A DNA stretch of 64,000 nucleotides from Candidatus Saccharimonadota bacterium (GTDB lineage: Bacteria; Patescibacteriota; Saccharimonadia; Saccharimonadales; Saccharimonadaceae): the NCBI GenBank assembly GCA_017545525.1, contig JAFWMT010000002.1:84215-148214 (forward strand), in the 5' to 3' direction. Below are positions 1 through 8,508 of the stretch, piece after piece (positions within the stretch are counted from its first letter, which is position 1; each line of letters opens with the position of its first letter). Position numbers and translations under genes: made by a program. The notes below the pieces were generated by a model that saw only the letters and a program-made list of their open reading frames with translations, ran no database searches and had not been told where the DNA came from.

Positions 1-386
1 ATTCTATGGCACGAAGGATGCTCTCGTTCGAGGAGCATAATCGCCGACGGGGCGATTCCGGAGCGACCGAGCCCCGTAACGACGGGAGCGAGGGAGCGTT
101 CCGAGAACGATGAGCATCTTCGTGCTTCATCGGAAAACTTATTTGATAAAGATGTAAACGCTAAATTATTCGCTTCAGTCGCTCCGGCAGTAATAATGAG
201 ATCAGAGCCTTTAACACCAATTGCATGCGCAATCGTATTTTTCGCCGCTTCATAATCTGAAGAAACTTCTTTCGCCGGCAAATACGCCGCCGAAGGATTA
301 AAAAAACGCTCCGTAAAATACGGTTTCATTGCCTCTAAAACCCGCTTATCTACTGGCGTTGCTGCAGCATGGTCAAGATAAATCAT
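1..386 (-). CDS. Cysteine desulfurase (NifS/IscS family), N-terminal part, cut by window edge
   Basis: The visible N-terminus reads MIYLDHAAATPVDK, followed by FFNPSAAY and the motif TAGATEANNLA. These are the hallmark start and PLP-phosphate loop of NifS/IscS-type cysteine desulfurases, which provide sulfur for Fe-S clusters and tRNA thiolation. The reading frame stays open to base 1; the catalytic Lys and Cys lie outside the window. After residue ~86 the expected sequence is interrupted by an in-frame GC-rich palindrome (about 39 codons), and the family sequence appears to resume at EHPS. I place the start at ATG 386, with TATAAT at 393-398 exactly 6 nt upstream and no Shine-Dalgarno, so leaderless translation is likely. 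The ATG at 392 directly abuts the -10 box and is less likely. Confidence 0.85.
   Translation of the reverse strand, partial: MIYLDHAAATPVDKRVLEAMKPYFTERFFNPSAAYLPAKEVSSDYEAAKNTIAHAIGVKGSDLIITAGATEANNLAFTSLSNKFSDEARRCSSFSERSLAPVVTGLGRSGIAPSAIMLLEREHPSCHR
9..125. repeat. GC-rich palindromic element 1, in frame inside the cysteine desulfurase
   Basis: Inverted arms at 9-32 and 102-125 match over most of 24 bp (shared core GCACGAAG and ATGCTC). Inside them is a second GC-rich stem, ACGGGGC (47-53) with GCCCCGT (71-77). The element is far more GC-rich than the surrounding gene and adds about 39 codons without breaking the frame. Confidence 0.75.
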
Positions 387-436
387 GCCCATATTATAAT
401 ACATTTTCGGGTAAAAGAAAAATGCCTACGCTTTAA

Positions 437-943
437 TTATTTACTCTCAAACTCACCGACGAATCTGTAGCTATTTTCTCCGCTTGTTAGCGTCAAAACT
501 CCATTATTTTGGTCTAATTCATATTCATATTCATCATTTAGAGTATAAAGCCAATCCGTTTCTATCAAAATCTTCCCGTCCTCAATCGCCCAAATGAAAT
601 CATAGTCATTCAAGTGATTATTCGTCGTCAGAGTACCTTTACCAATTTCTGTAAATTTCCAATATACGCTTGGTATACAATTTGTCGTATCTTCCTCACC
701 ACTAGCGATACAATTAGTCCCTTCGTCTAAAACCCATTCTTTCGCCGAAACGAGATACTCCCCATCTTCAACACCCGCGCCTTCGTTCAACTTCAAAATC
801 AAAAATACCAACCCAACAACTAATACGATTAATCCAACCACAAACACTAGGATCGAAAGAACTTTTTTCCCCCGCCAATCCCCGCCTTTAGAAACACGTT
901 TTTTAGTTTTTTTCTCACCAAGATTTTGATTCGTTTCTTCCAT
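437..943 (-). CDS. Unknown single-pass membrane protein, 168 aa
   Basis: I do not recognise the family. A basic N-terminus (residues 1-26, Lys/Arg-rich) is followed by one strongly hydrophobic segment (~28-50) and an acidic, beta-strand-like domain (~55-168) that would face outside. That domain has two cysteines in a repeated TNCI context (TNCIASGE and TNCIPSVY), possibly forming a disulfide. The start ATG at 943 has TAAAAT at 950-955, a 6-nt gap typical of leaderless genes here. It lies between the desulfurase and two other small unknown genes. A cell-envelope role is inferred from topology only. Confidence 0.75.
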   Translation of the reverse strand: MEETNQNLGEKKTKKRVSKGGDWRGKKVLSILVFVVGLIVLVVGLVFLILKLNEGAGVEDGEYLVSAKEWVLDEGTNCIASGEEDTTNCIPSVYWKFTEIGKGTLTTNNHLNDYDFIWAIEDGKILIETDWLYTLNDEYEYELDQNNGVLTLTSGENSYRFVGEFESK

Positions 944-952
944 AACTCTATT

Positions 953-1330
953 TTAGCAATAGAGTTTTGTTTTGACAAGATTTAGGTAAGAGTGCGCTGC
1001 CTTTCTAAAGTTTTCCAATTCTTCGCCCTCAATTTTATGATAATCGCTCTTATTTACACGTTTATAAACTCCGGTCGGACGCACTTCGTACCGAATCGTC
1101 ATTTCCTGCATTTTACCTAGGTTATCAAGAAAGTTTTCGTGCCAAATCCAAACATTTTTCTTCGACTCAAAAAACTCTCGCTGATGTCCCGCCGGAATTG
1201 GCCCAAATAGCGTTCGCCCCAGCGCACTCTCGGCATTTACTAAATCGTCATAACTCAACTTATTAGTATAAGTTTCTCTCGGTTCAAACAAATTTGCCAA
1301 GTTATCTTTTAGCAGTTTCTTAAGCGACAT
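953..1330 (-). CDS. Unknown small soluble protein, 125 aa
   Basis: No recognised domain. The protein has no signal or membrane segment, is rich in charged and aromatic residues, and looks like a compact alpha/beta fold (IPAGHQREFF, WIWHENFLDNL, TIRYEVRPTGVYKR). The start ATG 1330 lies inside the end of the 52-codon gene upstream (22 nt overlap), which implies translational coupling. The gene ends 10 bp before the next gene's start, within that gene's -10 region. Coding is supported by the tight packing and the coupled upstream gene. Confidence 0.7.
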   Translation of the reverse strand: MSLKKLLKDNLANLFEPRETYTNKLSYDDLVNAESALGRTLFGPIPAGHQREFFESKKNVWIWHENFLDNLGKMQEMTIRYEVRPTGVYKRVNKSDYHKIEGEELENFRKAAHSYLNLVKTKLYC

Positions 1331-1467
1331 TTTTCAATCTCCTCAGCAATTGCATTTAGTTCTTCATAGATTGTGCGACTATCTTTTGTGGCCTCATCAA
1401 AATCATACGCCTTCTGCCGTTCAAAAGACGGTACCCGGAAAGTACTCTTTAGGTCACTAGTATCCAT
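1309..1467 (-). CDS. Small unknown ORF, 52 aa, coupled to the 125-aa gene
   Basis: A 52-codon frame begins at ATG 1467 with MDTSDLKSTFRVP and ends with KCRLRNC and a TAA at 1309-1311. Two things suggest a real gene: TATAAT at 1474-1479 sits exactly 6 nt before the ATG, the same geometry as many clear genes in this window, and its end overlaps the start of the next gene by 22 nt. The product is charged, probably helical (IYEELNAIAEEIEK) and soluble. Function unknown; it may be a partner of the 125-aa product. Confidence 0.6.
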   Translation of the reverse strand: MDTSDLKSTFRVPSFERQKAYDFDEATKDSRTIYEELNAIAEEIEKCRLRNC

Positions 1468-1490
1468 ACTCTAATTATATCACGAAATGC

Positions 1491-2288
1491 CTAAAAAGTC
1501 AACCTAAACAGGTTATTGGCGTTTTTAGTTGTAATTTTCGCCACCTCTGTTTCCGATATTTCTAACTGAGAAGAAAGCCATCTCGCAATATCGGCTATGA
1601 AAGCCGGTTCGTTAGTCGCGCCGCGATGCGGGATTGGTGCCAAAAATGGAGCATCAGTTTCGAGCAAAATTCGTTCAATTGGCGGCATCGGCAGAGTCGT
1701 ATAAGTCGCCAGTCCATTTACTCCAATATAATATTCAGTCTCATTTAAAACCCGTTTTAACACCTTTTTGCTATCCGTAAAAGAATGCACTACTCCACGC
1801 ACCTTCGGAAAATTATTTACTACCGCAAAGAAATCCGGGAACGCCTCTCGAACATGAAATGATACCGGCAAATCATTATCTTGCGCCAGCTGCAACATTT
1901 CTTCAAATAGCTTAATCTGCGCCTCTCGATTATACCCATCATAATGGTAGTCTAACCCTACTTCGCCAATAGCAATCGGAGAAGTATCGATGTCCCAATT
2001 CGGGGGATTACGGAGCGCGGCAGCGCGAGTCATAGCGCCGGCCGGACGCGACCCCGAATGGGATATTGATACTTCTTCAGTTGCATTTTCGGGATGTATA
2101 CCATAAGTCCAATAAACATTTTCGTGTTTTTTAGCAAAATCACGTGCAGCCAAAGAATCTTTCGGATCAGTCCCGATACAGATAATCTTTTCTATTCCTG
2201 CTCCATGCGCACGCTTAAGCATTTCTTCCGCCTGCTTGGCCGTAAAGAATTCTCGGTCGTGTAAATGACAATGCGTATCAATTAACAT
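1491..2288 (-). CDS. tatD: TatD family metal-dependent DNase
   Basis: TatD-type TIM-barrel hydrolase. Visible motifs are the N-terminal metal site DTHCHLHD, IAIGEVGLDYHYD, the PVSFHVREA strand, VVHSFTD, and the late metal site LLETDAPFLAP. The family cleaves DNA/RNA 3'-to-5' and acts in repair and DNA turnover in the cytoplasm. At ~265 aa it is near normal length only because it carries an unusual ~32-codon palindromic insertion (residues ~71-102) between the YGIHPEN strand and SPIAIGEVGLDY, so the underlying protein is slightly short. Start ATG 2288 has TATAAT at 2295-2300, a 6-nt gap without Shine-Dalgarno. Confidence 0.92.
   Translation of the reverse strand: MLIDTHCHLHDREFFTAKQAEEMLKRAHGAGIEKIICIGTDPKDSLAARDFAKKHENVYWTYGIHPENATEEVSISHSGSRPAGAMTRAAALRNPPNWDIDTSPIAIGEVGLDYHYDGYNREAQIKLFEEMLQLAQDNDLPVSFHVREAFPDFFAVVNNFPKVRGVVHSFTDSKKVLKRVLNETEYYIGVNGLATYTTLPMPPIERILLETDAPFLAPIPHRGATNEPAFIADIARWLSSQLEISETEVAKITTKNANNLFRLTF
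1981..2075. repeat. GC-rich palindromic element 2, in frame inside tatD
   Basis: Arms at 1981-2005 and 2052-2075 are about 90% complementary (both contain GAAGTATC and TTCGGGG). The core is very GC-rich and includes GCGCGG/CAGCGCG and CGCCGGCCGGA. Translated, it inserts roughly SISHSGSRPAGAMTRAAALR followed by NPPNWDIDTS, which TatD does not normally have at this place. Confidence 0.8.
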
Positions 2289-2306
2289 AGTAAAATTATA
2301 TCATAG

Positions 2307-5291
2307 TTATTCGTCATCATATGGTACCATATCCTCGATTACCCTGTTAGAGACTAGATAATCTTTAAACATTTGAAGGGTGATGCCGTATCTTTGGAGA
2401 TAAGCCGCTTCGCCGAGACGCAAATCATTAAACATTCGAAGTGGGATACCGATATCAGCGAAGTCTTCGTAGGTGTAAAGGTTATCCGGGTTGGATATAA
2501 ATTCTGCGCGTGCAGCCGGCCACTGGACGTTGCCTTCAAAGCCGTAGAAGTTAGATGTGATTACGTAGCCGTTGGTCGTGAGGAAATCGTCAGAGATGAT
2601 GTTATAGTAGGTACTTGAAGTAATATAGTAGATATTTACTTGTTGTTCAACTCTCTCGATATTAGTAACTGTCACCGGAGTTAGTTGATCGTCTACGACT
2701 TTATAAACTCTGGTGCCAATTCCGAATTTACTAAAGTCATCTACTGATACGAATTCGTTCGCATCAACATCAAAGATACCATGCCAGCTTACTGTGCCTA
2801 GTGTCGAACCATCACTAAAGGTAGTTAGTTGATAGCTCGGCGATACGCTAGATTTCTCAATTCTAGCTGGGTGGACATAGCCGACTGTGCCAGTTTCGTG
2901 ATTCCAAACTACCAACATATCGCTATAGGTAATATCTTCAATCGGTTTAGTAGTGCGTCTACCGTTTTCATCCAACACTGCAATCATGGTACCTTCGATC
3001 AAACAGCCAGTAGAAGGGCAAGTCGCGGTAATTTGAATATTACCAGTTACGCCGCTGATTTCTACTACGCCATTGCTATAGGTAAAGTTAGTCGTTTGTT
3101 GTCCATTTACTCTTACCGTCACATCATTCTTACTAGACGGGGTAGTATAATCACTACTACTCGGCGTAATTGTACCTCGATAAGTTCCGCCCGCCCTTAC
3201 GGTATTACCAGAATTATTTACTAAACTACCATTTGTGATGTTTCCGGTTATCGTATAGGCCCAACTAAGCGACACATTACCAGTGCCTGAGGCTGGCCCT
3301 GGATCTGTGTTTGCGCCATTAATTTGATTTTGTGTAGCGGTATTTCCTTCATCATCAAAACCAACTACGACAAAATTGTAAGTTCCATCAGGAGTATTAT
3401 TAAGGGTATACGAATTATCTAGCCCGCTAATTCCGGTTGCCACGCTAGTACATGTACTTTGACATCTATAAATGCTGTAACTGGCTACACCAACATTATC
3501 AACACCAGTCCAGCTTATCACTACTCTTCCGTCAACTGCATTATCTCTAGTAATCGAAACTCCGCTAATAGTTGGGGCTTGGCTATCGACATATGACGGA
3601 TCCCTATCTACCTTAATATTTACTTCGCCCACATTAGTATAAGTACTGTCGTATGAGATGGTAATACCAGCAGTAGTAGTCTCTGAAGCGAATGCGGCAC
3701 CACTAGCTTTCTTCATGTAAAAGGTATAAGTTCCAGTCGTCTCGGCGGCAATAGTTTGGGCTCCTAGCGGCTGACCACTACTATTTACGATTTCAAAATC
3801 GGAACTCAGTGTATTGATAGTGAAAGTTTTTGTTTCTTCGAAAGTACTCTCTACACTAATTTGGAATGAAGTTAGCGTATTGTTTCCAGACAAATCCCCG
3901 CTATTACTTCCAGAAATGGCACCAACTAGACTCGGGTCTCTCTGGGTGACCGGGTCAACTTCGATACCGCCCTCCGCGCTGTGCTCGCCCGAGACATAGT
4001 CAGTTTCGAGAATAATATTAAACGATACTGATGAATTTGCCGGAATAGTGTCGCCTACGGCAATGCCACTTAGAGTATAAGTAATATCACGCACTTCAGT
4101 CGGGGAAATTCTTAAAGTTAAGTTAGAAGATGGTGCGGTGAAGGTGTAATCGTCGTCAGTAGAGTTTGTTACAGTTAGACGATAAGTTGCCTGCAGTGTA
4201 TCGGTATTATCTAAGCCACCCAAGAAGGTAAGATCGAAATTAATCTCGCCAGTGGTGGAGTCTATGGATGGGTTTGGTGTGCCGCTAACATTAATACCTG
4301 AAACATAGCTAATTCCGGTGATTTTAACGTCACCAGTTTCGATATACTCATACCCATCGTTAATCGTATAGGTAATTCCAAGCGAGCTGATGTTTACTAC
4401 TACGTCAGTTGGCTCTGGAAAATGCGCAGCCGTAGTACAAGTAACCACGAGTACACCCGTGCTAACGCTGCTGCTTGGAGAAGTACAAGTATTTCCGCCA
4501 ATAGTGACACTAACACCCGAAGGTACATAATCTATCATTAACGATGTCGTAATAGTAACAGTTTCTCCACCAGCTTTTACTCCAGACGTTGGCGTAATTG
4601 TCGCTTCTCCGCCCACCACATCCGAAGCTTCAGATGTTACATGATACGAAATATTCGTTCGGTAAGTTCCAGGGTTGGTCAACACATCTGTTCCTAGGCG
4701 CATTCCATAGTAGATATTGAAACTATCGTTACCAGAAACCGTTCCAGTTACATTTCTAATTAAAGTACTATTTGGGCTTACTTTTACCCCGGCATAATTG
4801 CCATTCACCGCTGGCGAATCGGCCGAATAAGCGTTACTAAAGTTGTTGGTAGGAAGATACGATGTTCCACTCGGAATGCCAAAACCCCACGTGTCACTAC
4901 TCAACGTGTTTGCCGTGCTAGGCGTAGTGTTAATTGGCGCAATTGAAGGGCTGGATGAGGAACCTCCGACTAGCAACAAGCTTCCGGCCGACGCTTCCGA
5001 CGTAGGCACATCGACATAGACCCGATATCCGGATGGCGAATTTGTACTTACCGTCATTGTTCGCATAGCGCCAACATATTTATCACTATCCCAAGTTAAT
5101 GGCGTATATTCAATGCTCTGATTTTGGTTTTGCAAACTAACATTCAACGTATAATTACTAGGGTTAATTGTTGCAAAAACAGAGCCATCTAGTCTTAACA
5201 ATGCTAACAAAAACACAGCCATTGTTAGCCATAATACTTTCACCAAAATGACTTTAGGGTTTTTTACATCTCTCCAATAAACTCTCTTCAC
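2307..5291 (-). CDS. Large secreted surface protein with TIG-like, FN3-like and C-terminal Hint domain, 994 aa
   Basis: Residues 1-40 form a long signal peptide or anchor (cleavage plausible after SVFA). Residues 41-225 are a Ser/Thr/Asn-rich domain resembling the N-terminal domain of the other surface proteins here (SPSGYRVYVDV, WGFGIPSG, GTYRTNISYHV). About 230-315 looks like a TIG/IPT Ig domain (ITPTSGVKAGGETVTIT). Two further beta domains follow, then an FN3-like domain near 575-665. From Cys763 a Hint module begins: CLIEGTMIAVLD, KPIEDITYSDML, a block-B-like TVSWHGIF, and GIGTRVYKV. Hint modules self-cleave at their N-terminal Cys. The last ~80 residues are a unique tail. GTG 5291 is the only plausible start, and no LPXTG or C-terminal membrane anchor is present. 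Covalent or autoprocessed surface display is an inference. Confidence 0.82.
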   Translation of the reverse strand: MKRVYWRDVKNPKVILVKVLWLTMAVFLLALLRLDGSVFATINPSNYTLNVSLQNQNQSIEYTPLTWDSDKYVGAMRTMTVSTNSPSGYRVYVDVPTSEASAGSLLLVGGSSSSPSIAPINTTPSTANTLSSDTWGFGIPSGTSYLPTNNFSNAYSADSPAVNGNYAGVKVSPNSTLIRNVTGTVSGNDSFNIYYGMRLGTDVLTNPGTYRTNISYHVTSEASDVVGGEATITPTSGVKAGGETVTITTSLMIDYVPSGVSVTIGGNTCTSPSSSVSTGVLVVTCTTAAHFPEPTDVVVNISSLGITYTINDGYEYIETGDVKITGISYVSGINVSGTPNPSIDSTTGEINFDLTFLGGLDNTDTLQATYRLTVTNSTDDDYTFTAPSSNLTLRISPTEVRDITYTLSGIAVGDTIPANSSVSFNIILETDYVSGEHSAEGGIEVDPVTQRDPSLVGAISGSNSGDLSGNNTLTSFQISVESTFEETKTFTINTLSSDFEIVNSSGQPLGAQTIAAETTGTYTFYMKKASGAAFASETTTAGITISYDSTYTNVGEVNIKVDRDPSYVDSQAPTISGVSITRDNAVDGRVVISWTGVDNVGVASYSIYRCQSTCTSVATGISGLDNSYTLNNTPDGTYNFVVVGFDDEGNTATQNQINGANTDPGPASGTGNVSLSWAYTITGNITNGSLVNNSGNTVRAGGTYRGTITPSSSDYTTPSSKNDVTVRVNGQQTTNFTYSNGVVEISGVTGNIQITATCPSTGCLIEGTMIAVLDENGRRTTKPIEDITYSDMLVVWNHETGTVGYVHPARIEKSSVSPSYQLTTFSDGSTLGTVSWHGIFDVDANEFVSVDDFSKFGIGTRVYKVVDDQLTPVTVTNIERVEQQVNIYYITSSTYYNIISDDFLTTNGYVITSNFYGFEGNVQWPAARAEFISNPDNLYTYEDFADIGIPLRMFNDLRLGEAAYLQRYGITLQMFKDYLVSNRVIEDMVPYDDE

Positions 5292-5385
5292 CCTATTATA
5301 AGTATAACAATTATGATAAACATTAGCAATGTTTTTTATTAAAAATAACAGATGAAAAATAGAAAAAATAACTTGTGGAAAACTA

Positions 5386-7200
5386 CTAATTTCGGTTTTC
5401 TCTTTTTCGCTTAATTGGGTCTAATTGACGCTTACGTAAACGCAATGATTTTGGAGTTACTTCAAGCAATTCATCATCAAGTAGAAAATCTAGACATTGT
5501 TCCAGTGACAATTGCGTATAAGGAGTTAACTGAATTGCGCCATCTGAAGCATGTGTCCGCATATTAGTTAGTTGTTTTTCGCGACATACATTAATATCTA
5601 AATCATCTTTTTTGTTTGATAATCCGACAATCATACCTTGATAAACCGGCACTCCAGGCGGAATATATAGAATTCCGCGAGCCTGAGCCGCATCTAACGC
5701 ATAAGCCGTCGAAACGCCAGTTTCAAACGAAACTAAAGCTCCATTTCGTTCCGGTTTAAATTTCCCTTCAACTGGGCGATAACCCGAAGGAATACTAGAC
5801 ATAATTGCCGTCCCCTTTGTTGCGGTCAATAAATTATTTCTTAAACCAATTAACGCCGCCGTCGATATTTCGTAAACAAATCGCGTTGTTCCGCTCGACG
5901 TCAATTCTTGGGAAGTTAATTCCGCTTTGCGTGTCCCAAGTTCCTGCGACACTGCCCCAACAAACTCCGATGACACTTCAATAGTCAAATCTTCAATCGG
6001 TTCGCATTTCACTCCATCAATTTCTCGATAAACTACCTCTGGCCGTCCGGCTTCAAGTTCATACCCTTCACGTCTCATTGTTTCAATCAAAACCGATAAG
6101 TGTAATTCGCCTCGCCCTGAAACTTTATATCCTAGTCCATCCGGCTCAATCTTCAAGGCGATATTAGTTTCAAGCTCTTTTTCAAGCCTCTCGGCAATTT
6201 GCCGTGAAGTCGTAAATTCGCCTTCACGCCCCTTTAACGGCGAAGTATTCGGCCCAATATAGATTGACAAAGTCGGCGCTTCTAGCTCAATCGTCGGCAA
6301 TGCTTTTGGATTTTCGCCAGTCGCAATCGTATCGCCGATGTTAGCCTCCGCAACTCCCGTGATTGCCACGATGTCTCCCGCTGTTGCTTCAGGTACCTCT
6401 TCTTTACCTAACCCTTTATAAACGAACAAATTATCAATTTTCCCATTGGTGGTTTTGTTTTCATTTAATATTTTTACGCTCTGGCCTTTTTTCAGTTTTC
6501 CGCAAAAGATTTTTCCGATACAATATTTGCCAAGATAATTATCGCCCGCTAATGCCGCGACTAGAAGTTGTGCTGATTCAGCATCAGTATCAACGTCCGG
6601 AGCCGGGATGTCGTTAATAATTGCCTCGAAAATTGCATGTAAATCATCATCTAGTTCAGTGGTTTTTCCTGCTTTCCCTTCTCTGGCAATTGCATAATAA
6701 ACCGGATAGAATAGTTGTGACTCATCCGTTGCTAATTCCAAAAACAAACTTTCAACTTCAGAAAGTACTTCTGGAATACGTGCCGCCGGCTTGTCAATTT
6801 TATTGATTATCACGACCGGCTTTAAATTTAGTTCCAAAGCTTTCTTCAACACGAATTTTGTTTGTGGCATTGGCCCTTCTTGTGCATCGACAATTAAAAG
6901 AACTCCATCTGCCATATTCAAGGTTCGTTCTACTTCTCCCGAAAAATCCGCATGTCCTGGCGTATCGATAATATTAATTTTGTAGCCATCGTAATATACA
7001 CAAGTCTGCTTCGCTGTAATGGTAATTCCACGTTCATGTTCCTGGTCCATCGAATCCATGATTAAAGTTTGTTGCATCTCAGCTTGATTGTCACGAAAAG
7101 TATGCGACTGCTTCAAAAGACCATCTACTAAAGTGGTCTTTCCGTGGTCAACATGCGCGATAATCGCAACATTGCGAATTTTATTTTTATCAAAAGTCAT
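5386..7200 (-). CDS. typA: Ribosome-associated GTPase TypA/BipA
   Basis: Full-length (604 aa) translational GTPase of the BipA family. G1 is [10 protein letters not shown]2 lies in [11 protein letters not shown]3 is DTPGHADF, G4 is NKID, followed by EF-Tu-like domain II, EF-G-like domains III and V ([13 protein letters not shown]) and the BipA-specific C-terminal part ([13 protein letters not shown]). It binds the 70S ribosome and supports assembly and growth under stress. The start ATG 7200 follows TATAAT at 7211-7216 (10-nt gap). Divergent from the dCMP deaminase gene. Confidence 0.96.
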   Translation of the reverse strand: MTFDKNKIRNVAIIAHVDHGKTTLVDGLLKQSHTFRDNQAEMQQTLIMDSMDQEHERGITITAKQTCVYYDGYKINIIDTPGHADFSGEVERTLNMADGVLLIVDAQEGPMPQTKFVLKKALELNLKPVVIINKIDKPAARIPEVLSEVESLFLELATDESQLFYPVYYAIAREGKAGKTTELDDDLHAIFEAIINDIPAPDVDTDAESAQLLVAALAGDNYLGKYCIGKIFCGKLKKGQSVKILNENKTTNGKIDNLFVYKGLGKEEVPEATAGDIVAITGVAEANIGDTIATGENPKALPTIELEAPTLSIYIGPNTSPLKGREGEFTTSRQIAERLEKELETNIALKIEPDGLGYKVSGRGELHLSVLIETMRREGYELEAGRPEVVYREIDGVKCEPIEDLTIEVSSEFVGAVSQELGTRKAELTSQELTSSGTTRFVYEISTAALIGLRNNLLTATKGTAIMSSIPSGYRPVEGKFKPERNGALVSFETGVSTAYALDAAQARGILYIPPGVPVYQGMIVGLSNKKDDLDINVCREKQLTNMRTHASDGAIQLTPYTQLSLEQCLDFLLDDELLEVTPKSLRLRKRQLDPIKRKRENRN

Positions 7201-7296
7201 AGATTAAATTATATCATAAAACAGTCAAAAACACAATCATAAAGGTTGTATCATTAATCTTATTTCCTTACCATGTTTCGTGTTATAATAATACTT

Positions 7297-7842
7297 ATGA
7301 GTAAGCAAAAAGATTGGGATGAATATTTTATGAAAATTGCCGAGACGGTGGCGTTGAAATCGAAAGATCCGTCTAGTAAAATGGGTTGCGTTATTGTCGA
7401 CCAAAATAAGCGTGTCGTTTCGCTTGGCTACAATGGCTTAATCCAAGGCTCTGATGAGTCAAAAATGACCCTGAGCGAACGCCCAATGAAATATTATTTT
7501 TCCATTCACTCGGAAATGAATGCAGTAATCTTCGCTCACCAAGATTTAACTGGCTGCACTATTTATAATAAAACTGCAACTTGCGAAAACTGCCTAAAAT
7601 ATTGTCTCCAAGCCGGCATTAAACGTTTTGTCTACCGTGAGCTACGCGTTCATTCTCATTCAACCGATCCGGAAAAATCTATGACCAATTTTGAAACCGA
7701 TGAAGCCGTCGTGCGCCTACTCGCTTCTATGCCGGATGTTGAAACTTTAAATCTTACCAACGGCAAGACCTATATTGAAGATATTTTAGATTCTTATCCT
7801 AAAAATTCCCCAGAACACCAAAAACTCGCTAAGTGGGTCTAA
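7297..7842 (+). CDS. dCMP/cytidine deaminase family protein
   Basis: Zinc-dependent deoxycytidylate deaminase-like protein of 181 aa. It carries LKSKDPSSKMGCVIVD, the proton-shuttle motif HSEMNAV (HAE in most family members) and a zinc pair in CENC (PCxxC in most). It likely converts dCMP to dUMP for dTMP synthesis. I chose ATG 7297 (MSKQKDW): the upstream in-frame ATG at 7273 would place the -10 box TATAAT (7284-7289) inside the gene. Its end touches the end of ung (7843), so the two genes converge. The Ser and Ala/Thr variations around the zinc motifs leave substrate preference open. Confidence 0.85.
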   Translation: MSKQKDWDEYFMKIAETVALKSKDPSSKMGCVIVDQNKRVVSLGYNGLIQGSDESKMTLSERPMKYYFSIHSEMNAVIFAHQDLTGCTIYNKTATCENCLKYCLQAGIKRFVYRELRVHSHSTDPEKSMTNFETDEAVVRLLASMPDVETLNLTNGKTYIEDILDSYPKNSPEHQKLAKWV

Positions 7843-8490
7843 TTACCAAACAATCGGTTCTAAATTATTTTGTTTCAAAAACTCGTTGCATTTCGAAAAT
7901 GGTTTACTGCCAAAAAATCCATTATATGCCGATAGCGGCGACGGGTGGGCCGATTCCAGAACTAAATGACGAGAAGTGTCTATTAATACTTTTTTATTTC
8001 GCGCGTCACGTCCCCATAGAATAAATACTAAATGCGGTCTTTCGCGATTTAAATATTTAATAGTCTCCGTCGTGAATATTTCCCATCCTTTACCAGCGTG
8101 CGACTTTGGCTTATGTGCTTCAACCGTTAAAACTGTATTTAGGAGTAATACACCTTGTTTTTGCCAATTGCTTAAACTCCCACGCGGGTTTGCATGTTTG
8201 CCGATATCATTATCAATCTCTTTATATATGTTAATTAATGATGGCGGGATTGGCTCCGAATTAGGTACCGAAAAAGCTAACCCTTCTGCCGCACCAGGCG
8301 TATGGTAAGGATCCTGCCCCAAAATTACAACTTTCACTTCATTCAAATCTGTTGTGAAGGCTCGAAAAACTAATTCTTTACGCGGGAAAATCGTCTTAGT
8401 TTCATATTCTTGATGTAAAAAATCTGCCAATTCCTTAAAATAGGGCTTATTAAATTCACTCTGTAAAAACTCCCTCCAACTCTCGTGCAT
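7843..8490 (-). CDS. ung: Uracil-DNA glycosylase
   Basis: Family 1 UDG of 215 aa. It shows the water-activating loop GQDPYH, the KQGVLLLNTVLTV strand, HAGKGWE, and the DNA-intercalation loop HPSPLSAY followed by FFGSKPF. It excises uracil from DNA to start base excision repair. It sits next to dUMP/dTMP metabolism genes, which is functionally sensible because dCMP deamination raises the dUTP pool. Start ATG 8490; it is transcribed from a divergent promoter shared with tdk. Confidence 0.96.
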   Translation of the reverse strand: MHESWREFLQSEFNKPYFKELADFLHQEYETKTIFPRKELVFRAFTTDLNEVKVVILGQDPYHTPGAAEGLAFSVPNSEPIPPSLINIYKEIDNDIGKHANPRGSLSNWQKQGVLLLNTVLTVEAHKPKSHAGKGWEIFTTETIKYLNRERPHLVFILWGRDARNKKVLIDTSRHLVLESAHPSPLSAYNGFFGSKPFSKCNEFLKQNNLEPIVW

Positions 8491-8508
8491 ATGTTATAAT
8501 TATAGCAT
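8491..8508. promoter_or_regulatory. 18-bp divergent promoter between ung and tdk
   Basis: Only 18 bp separate the two start codons. The sequence is almost perfectly palindromic: TATAAT on + at 8495-8500 and TATAAT on - at 8499-8504 overlap by two bases, each 8 nt from its own ATG. Both transcripts should be leaderless or nearly so, and the two polymerases should compete for the site. Confidence 0.7.

Noticed and set aside
2307..5291. Plus-strand frames of 61-131 codons inside the Hint-protein region
   Set aside because: They lie antisense to a long, domain-rich gene and have no start signals; shadows of low-complexity Ser/Thr coding.
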